Source: Cyrtodaria siliqua
Lineage: Eukaryota > Mollusca > Bivalvia > Adapedonta > Hiatellidae
DNA: 64,000 bases
NCBI GenBank assembly: GCA_037043455.1
Contig: JAWPHD010004468.1
Location: 123,280 to 187,279, forward strand
Direction: 5' to 3'
Shown: piece by piece, positions 50,601 through 62,410 of the stretch
Layout: every line of letters starts with the position of its first letter
Position numbering within the stretch: the first letter of the stretch is position 1
The notes under the pieces: generated by a model
Told to the model about the DNA's origin: nothing
Seen by the model: the letters and a program-made list of their open reading frames with translations, nothing else
Database searches by the model: none
Position numbers and translations under genes: made by a program

Positions 50601-50700
50601 AACAATGAAGAGGTGTTGGTCGGGGACTGGGTCGATGAGGAGAGACCCTGTTGACACTGCTCCCCAAAGAAGCGTCCTGAATCCGAATCTGAATAGGTTC
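47636..50700 (-). mobile_element. Non-LTR retrotransposon (Jockey/CR1 group), 5' part missing or short
   Basis: It contains an intact ORF2 and a short 3' UTR with GAATAAAAG, ending in ATTCAGATTCAGATTCAG, a simple-repeat tail as in CR1/L2-type LINEs. No ORF1 is recognised upstream. A similar CTATTCAGATTCGGATTCAG lies at the 5' boundary (50680-50700); it is either a target duplication or the tail of the older LINE next to it. Confidence 0.85.
47714..50605 (-). CDS. LINE ORF2: APE-like endonuclease and reverse transcriptase, intact
   Basis: 963 codons if read from the TTG at 50605; the first ATG is at 50569 (MNVNCRSIGGGKSAEL), the likely start of the recognisable protein. The endonuclease/exonuclease/phosphatase domain (about residues 10-235) shows NVNCRS, TDSWLK, GDFNCPAIDW and SDHDIV. 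Reverse transcriptase (about 460-740) shows FKKGDRHTPENYRPVSL, LDFSKAFDTVPHQRLL, GVPQGTVLGPLLF and the catalytic FADDCLLY. The C-terminal region ends YSFFPRTVIDWNKLSD. No stop or frameshift interrupts it, so it may have been active recently. It nicks target DNA and copies its RNA at the site. The frame is open 5' to a TGA at about 50695 without an ATG. Confidence 0.93.
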   Translation of the reverse strand: MFCVSEKQNLRIMNVNCRSIGGGKSAELQAALHYIKPDIVCGTDSWLKGIQPGKSPAPDAIQSCEVFPTHYRAYRNDRGTLGGGVFVLVHEDLIAEEQPELVTKCEVEWVQVKLKGKKNLLVSSFYMPHRNMADVNELRKSINLAMNDKERLTIIAGDFNCPAIDWQNLSVQRDAQDKDVQQALLDLSIDFNLTQVHDKPTRENNILDLIFTTNPSLIKSTSNAPGISDHDIVVADSVTKPYYAKQKPRKCYTFSKANWENLKKDISTISTEILRLYRNNSNVHNLWDTFKEMLNTTIQENIPSKMKTSRNATPWITKEVKRQLKRKARIFKKAKKTNIWTNYRKCQKETKRLIRKAEWDHINKVINEGLENNNTKPFYNYVKSKKEDNIGIAPLRNHGHLVSDCKGKAEILINQFQSVFTKDNNNQPPPPLSNHIDESIPALHIGEEGVLNLLKNINIRKATGPDEIPNRVLQACATEATPAITTIFQKSVDTGELPKDWRSANIAPVFKKGDRHTPENYRPVSLTCVLSKLLEHIICHHMLDHLDRHRVLTDLNHGFRSGYSCETQLVVTAHDLLGYYDKNKQVDTMILDFSKAFDTVPHQRLLLKLENYGIRGPLLDWIANFLQQREMCVVVEGEKSRHVPVGSGVPQGTVLGPLLFLCHINDLPERVKSHIRLFADDCLLYRTINSIKDHELLQLDLKNLQQWAHDWGMKFNAKKCYLLSSKQKSSYFYTIDGDILKQVQENPYLGITFSDDLKWTTHISKITKRANSTLGFMRRNLRHCPSSCRKNAYLGLIRSKLEYGCVIWDPYQQGEIDKLERIQRSSARFIKKDYRSRQDGCVTAMLKDLELAPLQERRRHQRLTFLYKVVEGHVPAINIEHYLNPLRPKRTIRAKKYEDYIHKNIVANQVNNNTKCFQLIQTKSDNFKYSFFPRTVIDWNKLSDNIVKQQSIESFKRELTLPD

Positions 50701-51860
50701 ATTGCAGGGCCAGTGACGGCATCAATCGTAACGGAAGAGAAATGAATTTAACACTGTTCATGTTTAAAGTGTTGTAGAGCTGTCTTAAAGCTCCACACTG
50801 TCTTTGCGCACACAACAATGTCCTCTAGTTTGAAAGAGTTGTTAGCTCAGTTTTATATTTGAAGGTGTTAAAACATTTACTATTGTTTGTTATTCGGTTT
50901 TCTATGATTGTTTGTACATTCAAAGTCACTATATTGTCTGGCTTTTATGTTTTGTTTGCCACGGACTGGTGTCAAAATGTCATGGCAGGGTAGAGCTGGA
51001 ACCTGCCCTTCGACCACCTTATAGAGGAATGTCAATCTGTCAGTCTGTTCATCTTGCGTCTGATTTGCTGTCTTGGAAATTCGAGCTGCTCTTGCATCCT
51101 TCGTCTCGGGATTTGTAATGCCTGGTGATGAAGCGTGCTGCTTGTCTTTTCGCCTTCTCAATACGTTCAATGTCCTTGATGTAGTATGGATCTCACATGA
51201 TAGAGCTGTATTCTAGGATAGATCTTACTAGTGCCAGATATGATGTTTTTCTGCAGGTGATTGGGCAGTGTTTTAGGTTTCTCCTGGTGAAACCCAGGGA
51301 GCTGTTTGCTTTTCTTTATTTATTTTTTTACAGTTTTGTTGATTTGACTGTTCCATTTAGATCTGATGAGATGGTTACTCCTAGATATGGTTGATCTTGT
51401 GGTTCTCTGGTAGAAGTGAGATGGTTTGCCATTAATACTCAGTATGAAACAAACTTTTCTTGGAATCAAACTGCATTCTTGTTGCGTTCTGATGCACCTG
51501 TATAATAGACAGTCGTCTGCGAAGAGTCGTACCTGTGATTTGACAGAGCCTGTCCTTAGGTCCCCAGCAGGGGTTTGAAATTAATGGAAGATAGATTAAT
51601 GGAAGATAAATAGGTCATTGATATGACATAAGAAGAGGAGTGGGCCTAGGATTGAATAGAATAGAATATAATAGAATAACTCTATTTTCCAATCATGGAA
51701 CTTCTCCCAGATGTCCTCTATTGATGATGATTCGTCTGAGTTGATGTCTGAGTTGATGATGGATTCCGATAGTTTGCATGTGTCCTTGTGGATTTCGCCC
51801 CAGTTGGCTTTGGAGAATAAATAAATTTTCCTTGGTATCTGCTTTATGAAATGCGGTAAA
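50701..51860 (-). pseudogene. Second, decayed LINE copy of the same group
   Basis: In broken minus-strand frames it shows RLTFLYKVVEGQVPALPCHD, then sequence like AARFITRHY with a cysteine, RLFADDCLLYRCIRTQ (about 51500), and upstream ANWGEIHKDT with IEDIWEKFHDW (about 51700-51830), matching ANWENLKKDI and LWDTFKEML of the intact LINE. Much of the reverse transcriptase between these is deleted. It lies head-to-tail with the intact copy. Confidence 0.8.
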
Positions 51861-51904
51861 TGTCTATGTCAGTTACAATATGTCATATGAATTAAAAATT
51901 TGTG

Positions 51905-52280
51905 CTATAAATTAAAAATTGGTGTGTTAGCACCATATTGCTCCCATCTTAAGATGCTTAAATTTTCCAAACGGGAGTGCATATTTTGAATAAAGTTATC
52001 ATGTAATCTTTTCTTTTTTTTTAAATTTGTATACAGATATAAATGATTATTCCCTACACCTTGGAAAAGCAATGCATCATAAAAACCAAGTGAGGCTAAT
52101 AATTGTTTTAATAAAGTGATCCGATTCCTCATCAGCATCATGTCTCATCAAATTATAAACATGTTTTACAAATTTATTTGCATGACATCCATTGACCTTA
52201 ATCCAATATTTCAAAGTATAGAAATTACCTGTTGTTAATAAGATTAGTTCTTCCAAGTTCTCCATCAATAAAATCATTCA
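51905..52280 (-). pseudogene. C-terminal scrap of another LINE type
   Basis: Two frames together show KYWIKVNGCHANKFVKHVYN, LMRHDADEES and then LASLGFYDALLFQG and KKRLHDNFIQNMHSRLENLS, resembling the C-terminal region of LINE polyproteins common in bivalves. One frameshift lies near 52130. It is not close to the 47714 LINE in sequence. Confidence 0.6.
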
Positions 52281-52613
52281 GTTTGGTTTCTTACTTGAAT
52301 TTCGAATAGGGGTTTCCACTACTCCAGTCTTTGTAGGTTCTGAGTATTGTTTAATAACCCTTAGGATATGTTGCCTGCTTTTTAATTTAGTCTTTTGACT
52401 GTTACCTGTGACGCGCAGGCTTCCTAACCTCTGCTCCCAGTTAAATTTCATTTTGTTTATTTCGCCATTGTTTAGGGCAAAACGTTTTGTTAGAAACTGG
52501 GACCATACGCCGCTGGCCATGGAATGGTGTGAAAACACCTCATTGAAGGTTCCATATTCACCGTCATATGCATACCATCTTCGGGATGGCCCAAATTTCT
52601 GTACTATTGGCAT
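52278..52613 (-). CDS. Unknown 111-codon ORF within the duplication
   Basis: It reads SMASGVWSQFLTKRFALNNG and MKFNWEQRLGSLRVTG, an ordered-looking sequence with no family I recognise. The second copy (about 52990-53220, minus) keeps GTFNEVFSYHSMASGVWSQF but has stops and frameshifts. It may be an exon of a host gene or of an element; function unknown. Confidence 0.35.
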   Translation of the reverse strand: MPIVQKFGPSRRWYAYDGEYGTFNEVFSHHSMASGVWSQFLTKRFALNNGEINKMKFNWEQRLGSLRVTGNSQKTKLKSRQHILRVIKQYSEPTKTGVVETPIRNSSKKPN

Positions 52614-53377
52614 TTTAAATATTGCTCAACCCTGGGCTAGAGGCCTGAACGGTAGCAAGCACTTTTCACTACCGCTCATGAACAGTCTCAATCAAACCGA
52701 GACTGCAATATTTGTTGTATTTATCATATTAGACGATTTCCAGATTTCTCCTTTCTTACGTTTTTTTGTATATAGCGTTGCCTGTGCAGTCTCCCCGTGC
52801 TTGCAATCAGAACTGGTATTCGTTCCGATCTTTGGAGATCGCTGTGTCCGATATTTGAAGATATCGGTGGTACATTCTCCAATACGTTTGGTTTCTTACT
52901 TGAATTTCGAATAGGTGGTTCCACTACTCCAGCGATTACAGGTTCTGTTTAATCACCCTTAGGATATGTTGCCTGCTTTTTAAATAAGTATTTTGCCTGT
53001 TACCTGTGATACGCAGGCTTCATAACCTCTGCTCCCAGCTAAATTTCATTTTGTTCAGTTCGCCCATTGTTCTCGTTTAGGGCAAAGCTTTTTGTTATAA
53101 ACTGGGACCATACGCCGCTGGCCATAGAATGGTATGAAAACACTTCATTGAAGGTTCCATGTTCACATGCATACAATCTTCAGAATGCCTCAAATTTCTG
53201 TACTATTTGCATTTTAAATATCGAATTCTGCTCAACCCGGGGCTAGAGGGCGTGAGCGGTAGCAAGCACTTAATTTTCAATACCGTTCATGAACAGTCTC
53301 AATCAAAGCGAGACTGCAATATTTTTTGTATTTATCGAGTTCGACGATTTCCATATTTCTCCTTTCATACGTTTTTT
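52281..53377. repeat. ~605-bp tandem duplication
   Basis: 52281-52770 and 52886-53377 are diverged copies (GTTTGGTTTCTTACTTGAAT start; ACTGGGACCATACGCCGCTG inside). Each ends with the dispersed hairpin repeat GAACAGTCTCAATCAAA(C/G)CGAGACTG. The duplication ends where the zinc-finger array begins. Confidence 0.85.
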
Positions 53378-54418
<1,041 letters not shown>

Positions 54419-55932
54419 GGGTCTCAGTTATAACAGCAAACAACATAAAACCCATTTAACCACACAATAATTGTCCTATTGTGACGCAACTAAATCAATA
54501 ACGAAACCACGAATCTGTTCTGACCGAATAGTGTCTATCCTGTGTTTCATCGTATACCGGGTTAAACATGTTAAAGTATTTACATATGTACATCTTCCAA
54601 TACATACATTACTGTTCTACACACATTTTTACGTATGTCGCTTTTTCCTTTTACACCTACAACAACAAAAAATATTTACATTTAGCTCCTTTTTTATTAC
54701 ATTTAGTGACTCTCTCGATTTTACATGTAAAAACATTTGCATTTACATTTAGCCACCCTATTACGTTTAGCGACACATTTGGCGACATGTTTACATTCAG
54801 CGACGTTTTTACATTTAGCGTTGCTACACACTGTAAGTGATGGTTTTCCACATTATATATATATGGAAAAAATGTTGTACCAACCACTTACCAAAGGATT
54901 CGAACCATATGAATTATATTAAATCGCCTGGAAATATAACTCATACCGTCATTATTGCGACGAGTTTGTATGGAATTATTTCCCATTGGTTATGATCGTG
55001 TTCTTTATCATTACGTGGTCACGCTTTAATTCCATTAAGCGATGGGAAAGCTTATATTACCAGGATTTTATAACGGATATTTCGACAATAAAACATATTT
55101 AAAAACATTTTTTCATGAAAAACAAATGACCTGTTTAAAATTACCTATTAAATGTTTGAATTTTACAATATACAAACTTTTTAAGACAAAATTAAAGTAT
55201 AATTTCATACCACAGCAAACCCCGTTTTCGCTTCTTGGAGAAGGGTTTGTATGGGGTATTAAAGTTAATACTCGGACCACGTGATGTTTAATTTGTTGGT
55301 TACCGATTGCAAGCAGAGTTCATATGATGTGGAGATGCTAACATCAAAAGAAATATTAACTAGTATATATGCTGATGGAGCTATGTCCCCTTGTTGGAAT
55401 TATGAATATTACACCAACAAGCTTGTATACGCAACGATTTCAATTTAAGAGATATATTTATGGAAAAGAATGATGTCAGTACCAACTGGTAACAGGGCAT
55501 TGGGCACCAACAAATGTCGCAAACGTCATGTAAGACAATCGAGACCAAGTCGAGAGTGCCGGTGCTCCATGCCCGTTTACCAGTGTGAATGCCGTATAAC
55601 CGTTTTATCATTTTATTTGCTTTTTTCATAACTGTTTTATTGCATTTTGTTTGCATTTTTTTTTTTTTCAGTCTTATAGTTTTTGTTCAAAAAAATATTT
55701 TCCCTTTTGAGGCCATTTCATCATAGTGTTATGTACGTTGAAAGAAAGTTGTAAAACAAATTAGAAGAGCAGACACTGTTGATTTCAGAAAAAAATACGC
55801 TTTATAAAAATACTGCACGTATGCGTGAAGAAGTGCGATACCATGTTCAATTACAGCACGGAAAAGTGTTCCGGTACCAGAACTTAGAGAACGGCAGAAC
55901 GATAGATTCTTGTATCGTTTCTGATTGGCTGA
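54419..55932. other. Sparse region after the zinc fingers
   Basis: A short repeat cluster (ACATTTAGC/GACA, TTTAGCGAC) lies at 54690-54825. ORFs at 55042-55284 and 55779-55964 on plus have no recognised domain. Confidence 0.4.
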
Positions 55933-56169
55933 GACAGAAACACCTGCTATCCAAGATATACTGAAAGGCCGAAAGACAATACATTTATAAATATACAAAG
56001 AGGGAAATTTCATCATTATATCGATGAACTAAATGCGGATGGTCAGAAATACTTTAATAAAAAAACTACGGTCAAGTGCTTCCTGTTTCAAAATTGTTTC
56101 TGCACAAACGGTCAAGGCGTTTGTATTAAAGATGATCAAGACAATGTCGCAACACTACAATACACGTTT
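55933..56169 (+). CDS. Possible cysteine-containing exon, unknown
   Basis: 79 open codons after a TGA, ending TLQYTF at a GTAAGC donor. The protein has TVKCFLFQNCFCTNGQGVCI, a Cys-rich segment like those of secreted proteins. The start is unclear (possible acceptors GAGACAG at 55937 or CCAAG at 55955). No family is recognised. Confidence 0.3.
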
Positions 56170-56500
56170 GTAAGCATATTTGTCTTCACATGGACAGGTC
56201 ATATCAGAAGAATCATTATTTTGCATTATTTTGTCATTATTTTGCAACGCTTTCGACATTTTTTGATCAATTGTCATGAGCTATTTTATATGGTTGATAC
56301 ACTTGCCCATATCGTAAGTTGTCCTCTTTTTTGATTTACGAAAGCTGCCCCAAACATCTTTCGTTCGTAACTCTCATTTCTTCCATACATCAAATTGCTA
56401 ATAAGGCCAGTTCGAGGTCATCCGTCAGAATCTCAGACATTTGTTAACATATAATTTATTTTGAAACAATTTCTGAAAATATTTTTTTTTGCCAACGCAG

Positions 56501-56553
56501 GATTTTTCCCCCGCCAATCTCCATTTACTGGAATCTGCACGCAGCGAGAACAG
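56501..56553 (+). CDS. Possible small exon in phase with 55933-56169
   Basis: A strong acceptor (ATTTTTTTTTGCCAACGCAG) and a GTTCGT donor bound 53 bases. Joined in phase 0 to the preceding candidate they encode DFSPANLHLLESARSEN. The evidence is splice-like signals only. Confidence 0.25.
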
Positions 56554-57249
56554 GTTCGTGTATTAGAACGAAAGAAGATAGTGCTGCGAGGTTTTAAATG
56601 GATAAACTTAAATTTTCTTAATTTTTACCAAAATGTCTTCATTTTACTACAACGTTCCTTTACAGACAGATACCTAGCATGGGTATTACTGCATATAGTA
56701 ATCTCGAGATATGTTCTACACATTTGCACTCTCCAAAATAAATCAAACGTCTACAAAAGTGTCTTCTTGTGTTCTTCCTAGATCCTTAGTCAATAATAAT
56801 TGAAACAGTTTGTATTGTTTTTCTACGCCTGAGAAATAATGGGTAAAACTTCATTTAAATTGCACATTAATGTGTTCTCCTTAGGTAAATTAAAACAAGG
56901 CATTCATATTAATATTGTAGTGTATAAGAATAAAACGCGCACGTTTTAAATAATTCAGAGGGCTGGAGATATTTCTCGCTTTGAAGATAATTGTTTTAAA
57001 TATTAATTTCAATTGGGTTGTATTGTGCACTAACGCAAACAGGTTATATGGCAACAGGAAAGAACATTCCATGTTTATTTACATATGCACTGACCTGTTT
57101 CCGCAGTGTACCGATTTCCCAGGAGTGATTTAAATATTAACTTTATACACTAAAGTGTAAAGGCTGTAGACAATTGTTTTTGTCTGAAACTTCACAAAAC
57201 GCAAGAGTTAAAATCATCTTGCTTGGTTATGGAATACGTTGAAAGACAG

Positions 57250-57344
57250 ATTTTTTTTGCATACGGAATATCACACTGGTCTATCAAAACGACAAGCATG
57301 CGGGATTGCTTCAAAATATGACGGAATATGCAGAGAATGTGCAG
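57250..57344 (+). CDS. Possible third exon of the same unknown gene
   Basis: Following AAAGACAG, 95 bases run to a GTACTG donor and in the required phase encode FFLHTEYHTGLSKRQACGIA and SKYDGICRECAG. The acceptor is weak. Cys-rich like the first candidate. Confidence 0.25.
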
Positions 57345-57730
57345 GTACTGTTCAGAATGTATATATTTTTGCTCATACATTGAACACTTGTGCTGAACCA
57401 TTACTCACACGGAACGTCCGGAATATCGACCCATTCCGTGAAATGATTTCTAAGTTGAATTTAATGAAAGATAGCGAAAACAATTCAGAAAGATGTATGC
57501 ACATGTGCTTCCGAGGCTCGCCAGAGTGTTGAATAGACACGTGTTTCTGCCTGTATTATACGTTTTCGATGTTTTCTGTATTAAAATGTGTAGTGTACAT
57601 CACAGGCATTGATATTTGGCATTTCCAAGTCCAAAGTTTGTATGGACAATTATATAAGACAAGATTTCGCACGTTTCTTTGATACAACGTTGGTGATTTA
57701 ATAAAATGGACAACGATGTTTAGTTCAACA

Positions 57731-57882
57731 TGATAGATTCGTTCAGTGTTTGATTGCATAGAATGCGCATAGCATGCATAGCAATCAAACACTGAACGAA
57801 ACATGATAGATTCGTTCAGTGTTTGATTGCATAGAATGCGCATAGCATGCATAGCAATAAAACACTGAACGAATCTATCATT
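57731..57882. repeat. Two tandem hairpins
   Basis: GATTCGTTCAGTGTTTGATT is followed by its inverse AATCAAACACTGAACGAA around a 23-base loop (57738-57800). The whole is repeated at 57804-57882, where the stem reaches 27 bp with one mismatch. The loops (ATAGAATGCGCATAGCATGC) are identical. Confidence 0.85.
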
Positions 57883-58675
57883 TAGGACTAAAAAACGAAT
57901 AAGTGAGCACATCCCACGTGGTTGCAGGCCCCTAGCGATTTTTTTTCTTTTTTGCAAATGATAAATAAAATTATTCATAGTTTATTACAAAACTTTATTC
58001 TTAAACACTTCATGTGCTTGTTGAAACGTATTATGTATAAGCAATGCTTTGAGCAATACATGGCGGATTTAACACGTCCAAACCACATGATGGGTAGACA
58101 TAAATCCGTAAGTTGATTTATATATCCTTTTTAAAACTTTATATTTATGAATAAATCTGAATTGAATGTATTCAGTAGAAAACGCCCAAATCAACGGGAA
58201 ATCTTGGTTGAATCTATGGAACTTGACGAACTCCTCGCGAAATCAATGAACGCTTCAAGTTCCAACATTTTAAGAACAATTCGAGTCTTCTCTTCCAGAA
58301 GTTAATGTACTAAAATGGCTTATGAAGTAGATATCAAAGAATATACTCGTGGTTTTGTTTTCCTGAATTTTGCATATTTCCTGCAAAATTTGTAAATAGG
58401 TCACTGTACGACACTTATTTGTTTCACAACATTTGAGCGGAAATACTGTACATGTGTAATTATTTCTGTAAATAATGTATGCTTCTGTGGAAAGCGCAAA
58501 TGCATTGCAATGAACTCCGTATGCAAGTTCCCGGATAATTTATGTCAACAACAATTCATTGAGTATTTCCGCTGAGGTAAAAAAGAAGAGTAGCATCAGC
58601 ATATTCAACCACTGTTAAATTTTCTGTTGAAGTATATATATGGTTTAACGCCATTTTAAACTATCGTTCAATGAC
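57883..58675. other. Unassigned AT-rich DNA
   Basis: A possible coding scrap follows TGTATTCAG at about 58172 (ENAQINGKSWLNLWN) but is short and unsupported. Confidence 0.35.
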
Positions 58676-58730
58676 GCGTGCGCGCGTGCGCGCGTGCGTG
58701 CGTGCGTGTGTGCATGTGTGTGTTTGTATT
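58676..58730. repeat. Alternating purine-pyrimidine microsatellite (CG/TG)
   Basis: GCGCGTGCGCGCGTGCGTGC grading into GTGTGTGT. A (TA)n run lies at 58918-58939 and a (CA)n run at 59474-59493. Confidence 0.9.
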
Positions 58731-59659
58731 TCCGCCATAAGCCACCAGAGAATCCCGATAAAGCTAGGTACATTAGAGTGTGGACTTGCCTAGACGTTAT
58801 GTGTAGAGACGTCTGTTGTGTTGAATCTGCGTCGTTTCTCTTGTAGATATGCTTTTTCCTGGCTGTTTAAAGCCGTTTATGTTGTTTCTATAGAGTTTGG
58901 ATTCTCACACTATGTAAGTTATATATATATATATATATACCTTCAGCAGGATTATAAACGGTGTACATTTGTTGTAAAAATTCGCTGTTGTTGGCGGGAT
59001 AACAACTTTAAAATAAACAAAGTGAGCTTAATATAAAGAAAGCACAAAAAGAAAGAAATGAACATATGAAATAAAATACAACAATACCCCAAGAAGGTAT
59101 TTCCTGACTAGTGCCAGAGTTAGCTATTTTTCGATGAATCGTTTAAGTTTTCATCGTACCGACTTGTATTTGATTGTATTGCATTAGTTGTTTTGTCAAA
59201 TGGTTTGTCATTGCACTGAATGCTTTCTATTTGCGTCGTATGGTTTGAAATTTTACACCGTATCATTTCACTTCGAACCGTATCAATTCACTTTGTAACG
59301 AATGAACAGAGAGCATCGAATCAATATGTACGTCATCAAATGACTTCATGTTAAATTAAATGGCCTGTCATTGAATGGTTTGTAAATATCCACATTATGA
59401 CGGTTATGGCTTCCCATAGTATGCTTCAGTTATTTATATTTCAAGCAAAACGACCACACGGAACTGAAAGCAAACACACACACACACACACACGCAATTG
59501 TTCTTATCCGGATATGGTCCGAGTGTTTTCCATGTCGGTTCAAACATGGTAGGCCAACCATCCCTTTTTAACCTATCGAACGTTTCCATCGTAACTGAAC
59601 ACTAATGGTCATTGTTACGTAGCACTAATGGTCATTGTTACGGAACACTTATTTTCATT

Positions 59660-59790
59660 GTTCAAGTTGTTCGTGCCGAACATTGTAGACAAAAGAGTAT
59701 GAGAGTGGACCTTTGGAAACGGCCTGAACGCGATAAATACGAAATATTGCAGTCTCGGTTTGACTGAGAATGTTCACGAAGTTGTTTACC
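59660..59790 (-). repeat. Dispersed hairpin repeat, inverted copy
   Basis: On the minus strand it has AACATTCTCAGTCAAACCGA and GACTGCAATATTTCGTATTT, the same family as 52640-52760, 53245-53360, 60175-60295 and 62245-62345. Confidence 0.7.
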
Positions 59791-60174
59791 TACATTATAT
59801 GACCGGTAAAAGCCATTTGAGGCCTTTTCCGGAGTAAGTCTTTTGATTGCTCGCTCGGGCATTGATTTGTTATAAACCAAACCAATAAGCTCTTCTAGTG
59901 ATACTTCGCTTAACATTACGGTTTATTTACAGAAACATGTTTCAAACACTTCCAATCATTCCAGTTAGGTAATATCAATAGGCTGTGCTTATTAAAGGCA
60001 TGGACGTTATTTGCAATGTAACACTGGATATATTAAGAAAAGTTACCAATCACTGCAAGCATAAAATCTACCAACCAAACTTCCACCCTGAACTTGACAA
60101 TAAACACTTAATATGACCAAGATCTTTGTTCAGATTTTCAGCAAATATAATGACAAACAATGTCTTGACTCGGG

Positions 60175-60295
60175 GCTAGGGGCGTGAACGGTAGCAAGAA
60201 TATTTCACTACCGTTCATTAACAGTCTCAATCAAACCGAGACTGCAGTATTTCATATCTATCGTGTTCGGTCGTCTCCAAAGGTCCACTCTCTTT
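60175..60295 (+). repeat. Dispersed hairpin repeat, direct copy
   Basis: GAACGGTAGCAAGAATATTT, then AACAGTCTCAATCAAACCGA and GACTGCAGTATTTCATATCT. CAGTCTC/GAGACTG forms a 7-bp stem. Confidence 0.7.
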
Positions 60296-62240
60296 TTGAA
60301 CAGGAGACTATTAATTCATTATGAACAAGAAAAGTATAACGCATGCGTTATATGTAGACGATTGTTAATAATGGGTTAGTTTGTGGAGGCTTTGTTCAAG
60401 TCACATACCTGTAGTCGTCGATATGGAGATGGCAGGAAGGTAAAGTGAAGAATTAAAAGATACTGTACAAATACAGATAAGTTTTTATTTGGTCCTAGGT
60501 ATACATAATTATACATGTTAAAGGGAACATATTCGAGTATTTTCAATTAAACGATTTACACCTGAGCTATTACCAAGGGAATGTCAGTGACCATGCTACA
60601 ATATAATATAAAAGTCATATTTACTTAAATTTTACAATTGATTATCATATGGGCCCTATTTATGATCATATTTTACTTGTATTCAGGCTCAAAACCGCTT
60701 CGGAGTTGCCGTTAACGCAATCAACTGAATTACAAGTGATCTTATAGAAAATATTTAATTGTCTTTACTTCTTTACTTCGTTATAATACTCAAATATAAA
60801 TGGGTGCCGAAACGTCTAGGGTAAAAATTAAAATTGATGCCGATTCGTCTAGGTGTCGAAATGGTTTGGTGCCGAAACGTCCTGAATCGACGCAAAAACT
60901 TGAGAATTGTCTGCATTTATTAATAAGCATTTTTCATGTACTGATCAGTGGGACGCTGCTATACTATATACACATTAGTTTTCGTATAGAAAACAATGTA
61001 CAGATACACATGTATACATGATGATTTAAAAGATAACATAGAGCATTTTAGTGATTCTGTATTAATTAAAAAATCTATATTTGAAAAAATAATATTGAGT
61101 TGTATGAAACTGTACACATGTAAATTTAGCATTTTCGTATCTCATACTTGCAGCTCTGTTACAATTTATGTCTTGATATGCAGATTTCGTCACTCCGAAC
61201 TGGCGGTTGTAAAACCCAGAGCCTGTGTGTATATGTTACGAATAACATTCAGTGAAGCGCGCTTTGTAATGATGAGACAGCCCCCGTGGAAATCACGAGC
61301 AAATAGTATTCGTGTTGTGGTATATACACAGAAGCGCGTAATTGGTTATCCAACTGGGGGCTGTTCGTACGGACGGAGAACGAACGATTAGCATAAATGT
61401 CCTATATCTTTGTAATTAGATCATTTAGTTAACAGTGAAAATCATAACCGCAACATGTATTAATATAACAACTATAGAAGTATGATACATTCAAAATATC
61501 GAAACTATTACATACAACATTAGAATGTTATACTTCTAGATCTACTTGAGATGGTTGCCAATAATTGACCAATCATCACTTTGCTATCAATCCTCCTCTT
61601 TCCCAAAAAATGCGTATACACGTTCTCGCGGCTATCTTTTGTATATAACTTGCAATATATTACATTGATATCATTGTCTAGGTTGTGCCAGCCATTAAAA
61701 AGTAAACAACCTGTATAAAAGTTGTTTAAATCTCTTGTCTTGAAATTAAATATTGTGAGTAGCATAATCTATAAATATAATTTGTACAGGTAGTGACCAA
61801 TCAAATACCAATCAAATACCATGACCAGGTACGTAAATCACATATGCATGTATTTCATTTGTGTATTGATTATGAACATTGATTTTTTTTCTTGAAAAAC
61901 AACTTTGACAGGATTATTTGAGATTTTAATTGATAGCACTAAGTAGCTAGTAAGGATATCAAGGTAACATATTGAAAGCTTTATTGTAAAATTAGATGTA
62001 TATTGATAAGTTCAAATTCCTGTTGGATTCACTTTGAAGTGCCCTATTTAAACCTCTTTATTTATATTTTTAGTTTTGAAATCATTTTTATGTTGATAAC
62101 TAAGTACTGCAGTTTCATGTACAAATATATAAAAGGGATTGAGATATCCAACTTTGAATATTTCTATTATTCAAGGGGACATAATTCTTAAACAATACAT
62201 TAGTCATATTTGTACATCCATTGTACAAACATGAGATTTA
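60296..62240. other. Unassigned DNA
   Basis: No gene is recognised. GGTGCCGAAACGTCTAGG-like short repeats occur at 60800-60895, and ACAGCCCCC/GGGGGCTGT forms an inverted pair at 61279 and 61356. Confidence 0.4.
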
Positions 62241-62244
62241 GAGA

Positions 62245-62345
62245 TCGCTAGCTAGCAGTTTTCACTACCTATCATGAACAGTCTCAACCAAACCAAGACT
62301 ACAATACCTTTTTTTATTTTTATTCGGCGTTATCTAATTTTCTCC
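62245..62345 (+). repeat. Dispersed hairpin repeat, diverged copy
   Basis: ATGAACAGTCTCAACCAAAC followed by CAAGACTACAATACC; the stem is weakened by substitutions. Confidence 0.55.
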
Positions 62346-62410
62346 TTTAATACTCTCGGTAAATTATAATATTATTGTACATCATTTTGTCTCGTTTTTT
62401 GACACTTCCT

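Larger units (their letters stand above)
56170..57730. other. Remaining sequence around the candidate exons
   Basis: AT-rich, with no recognised gene or repeat apart from the candidate exons listed separately. Confidence 0.4.
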
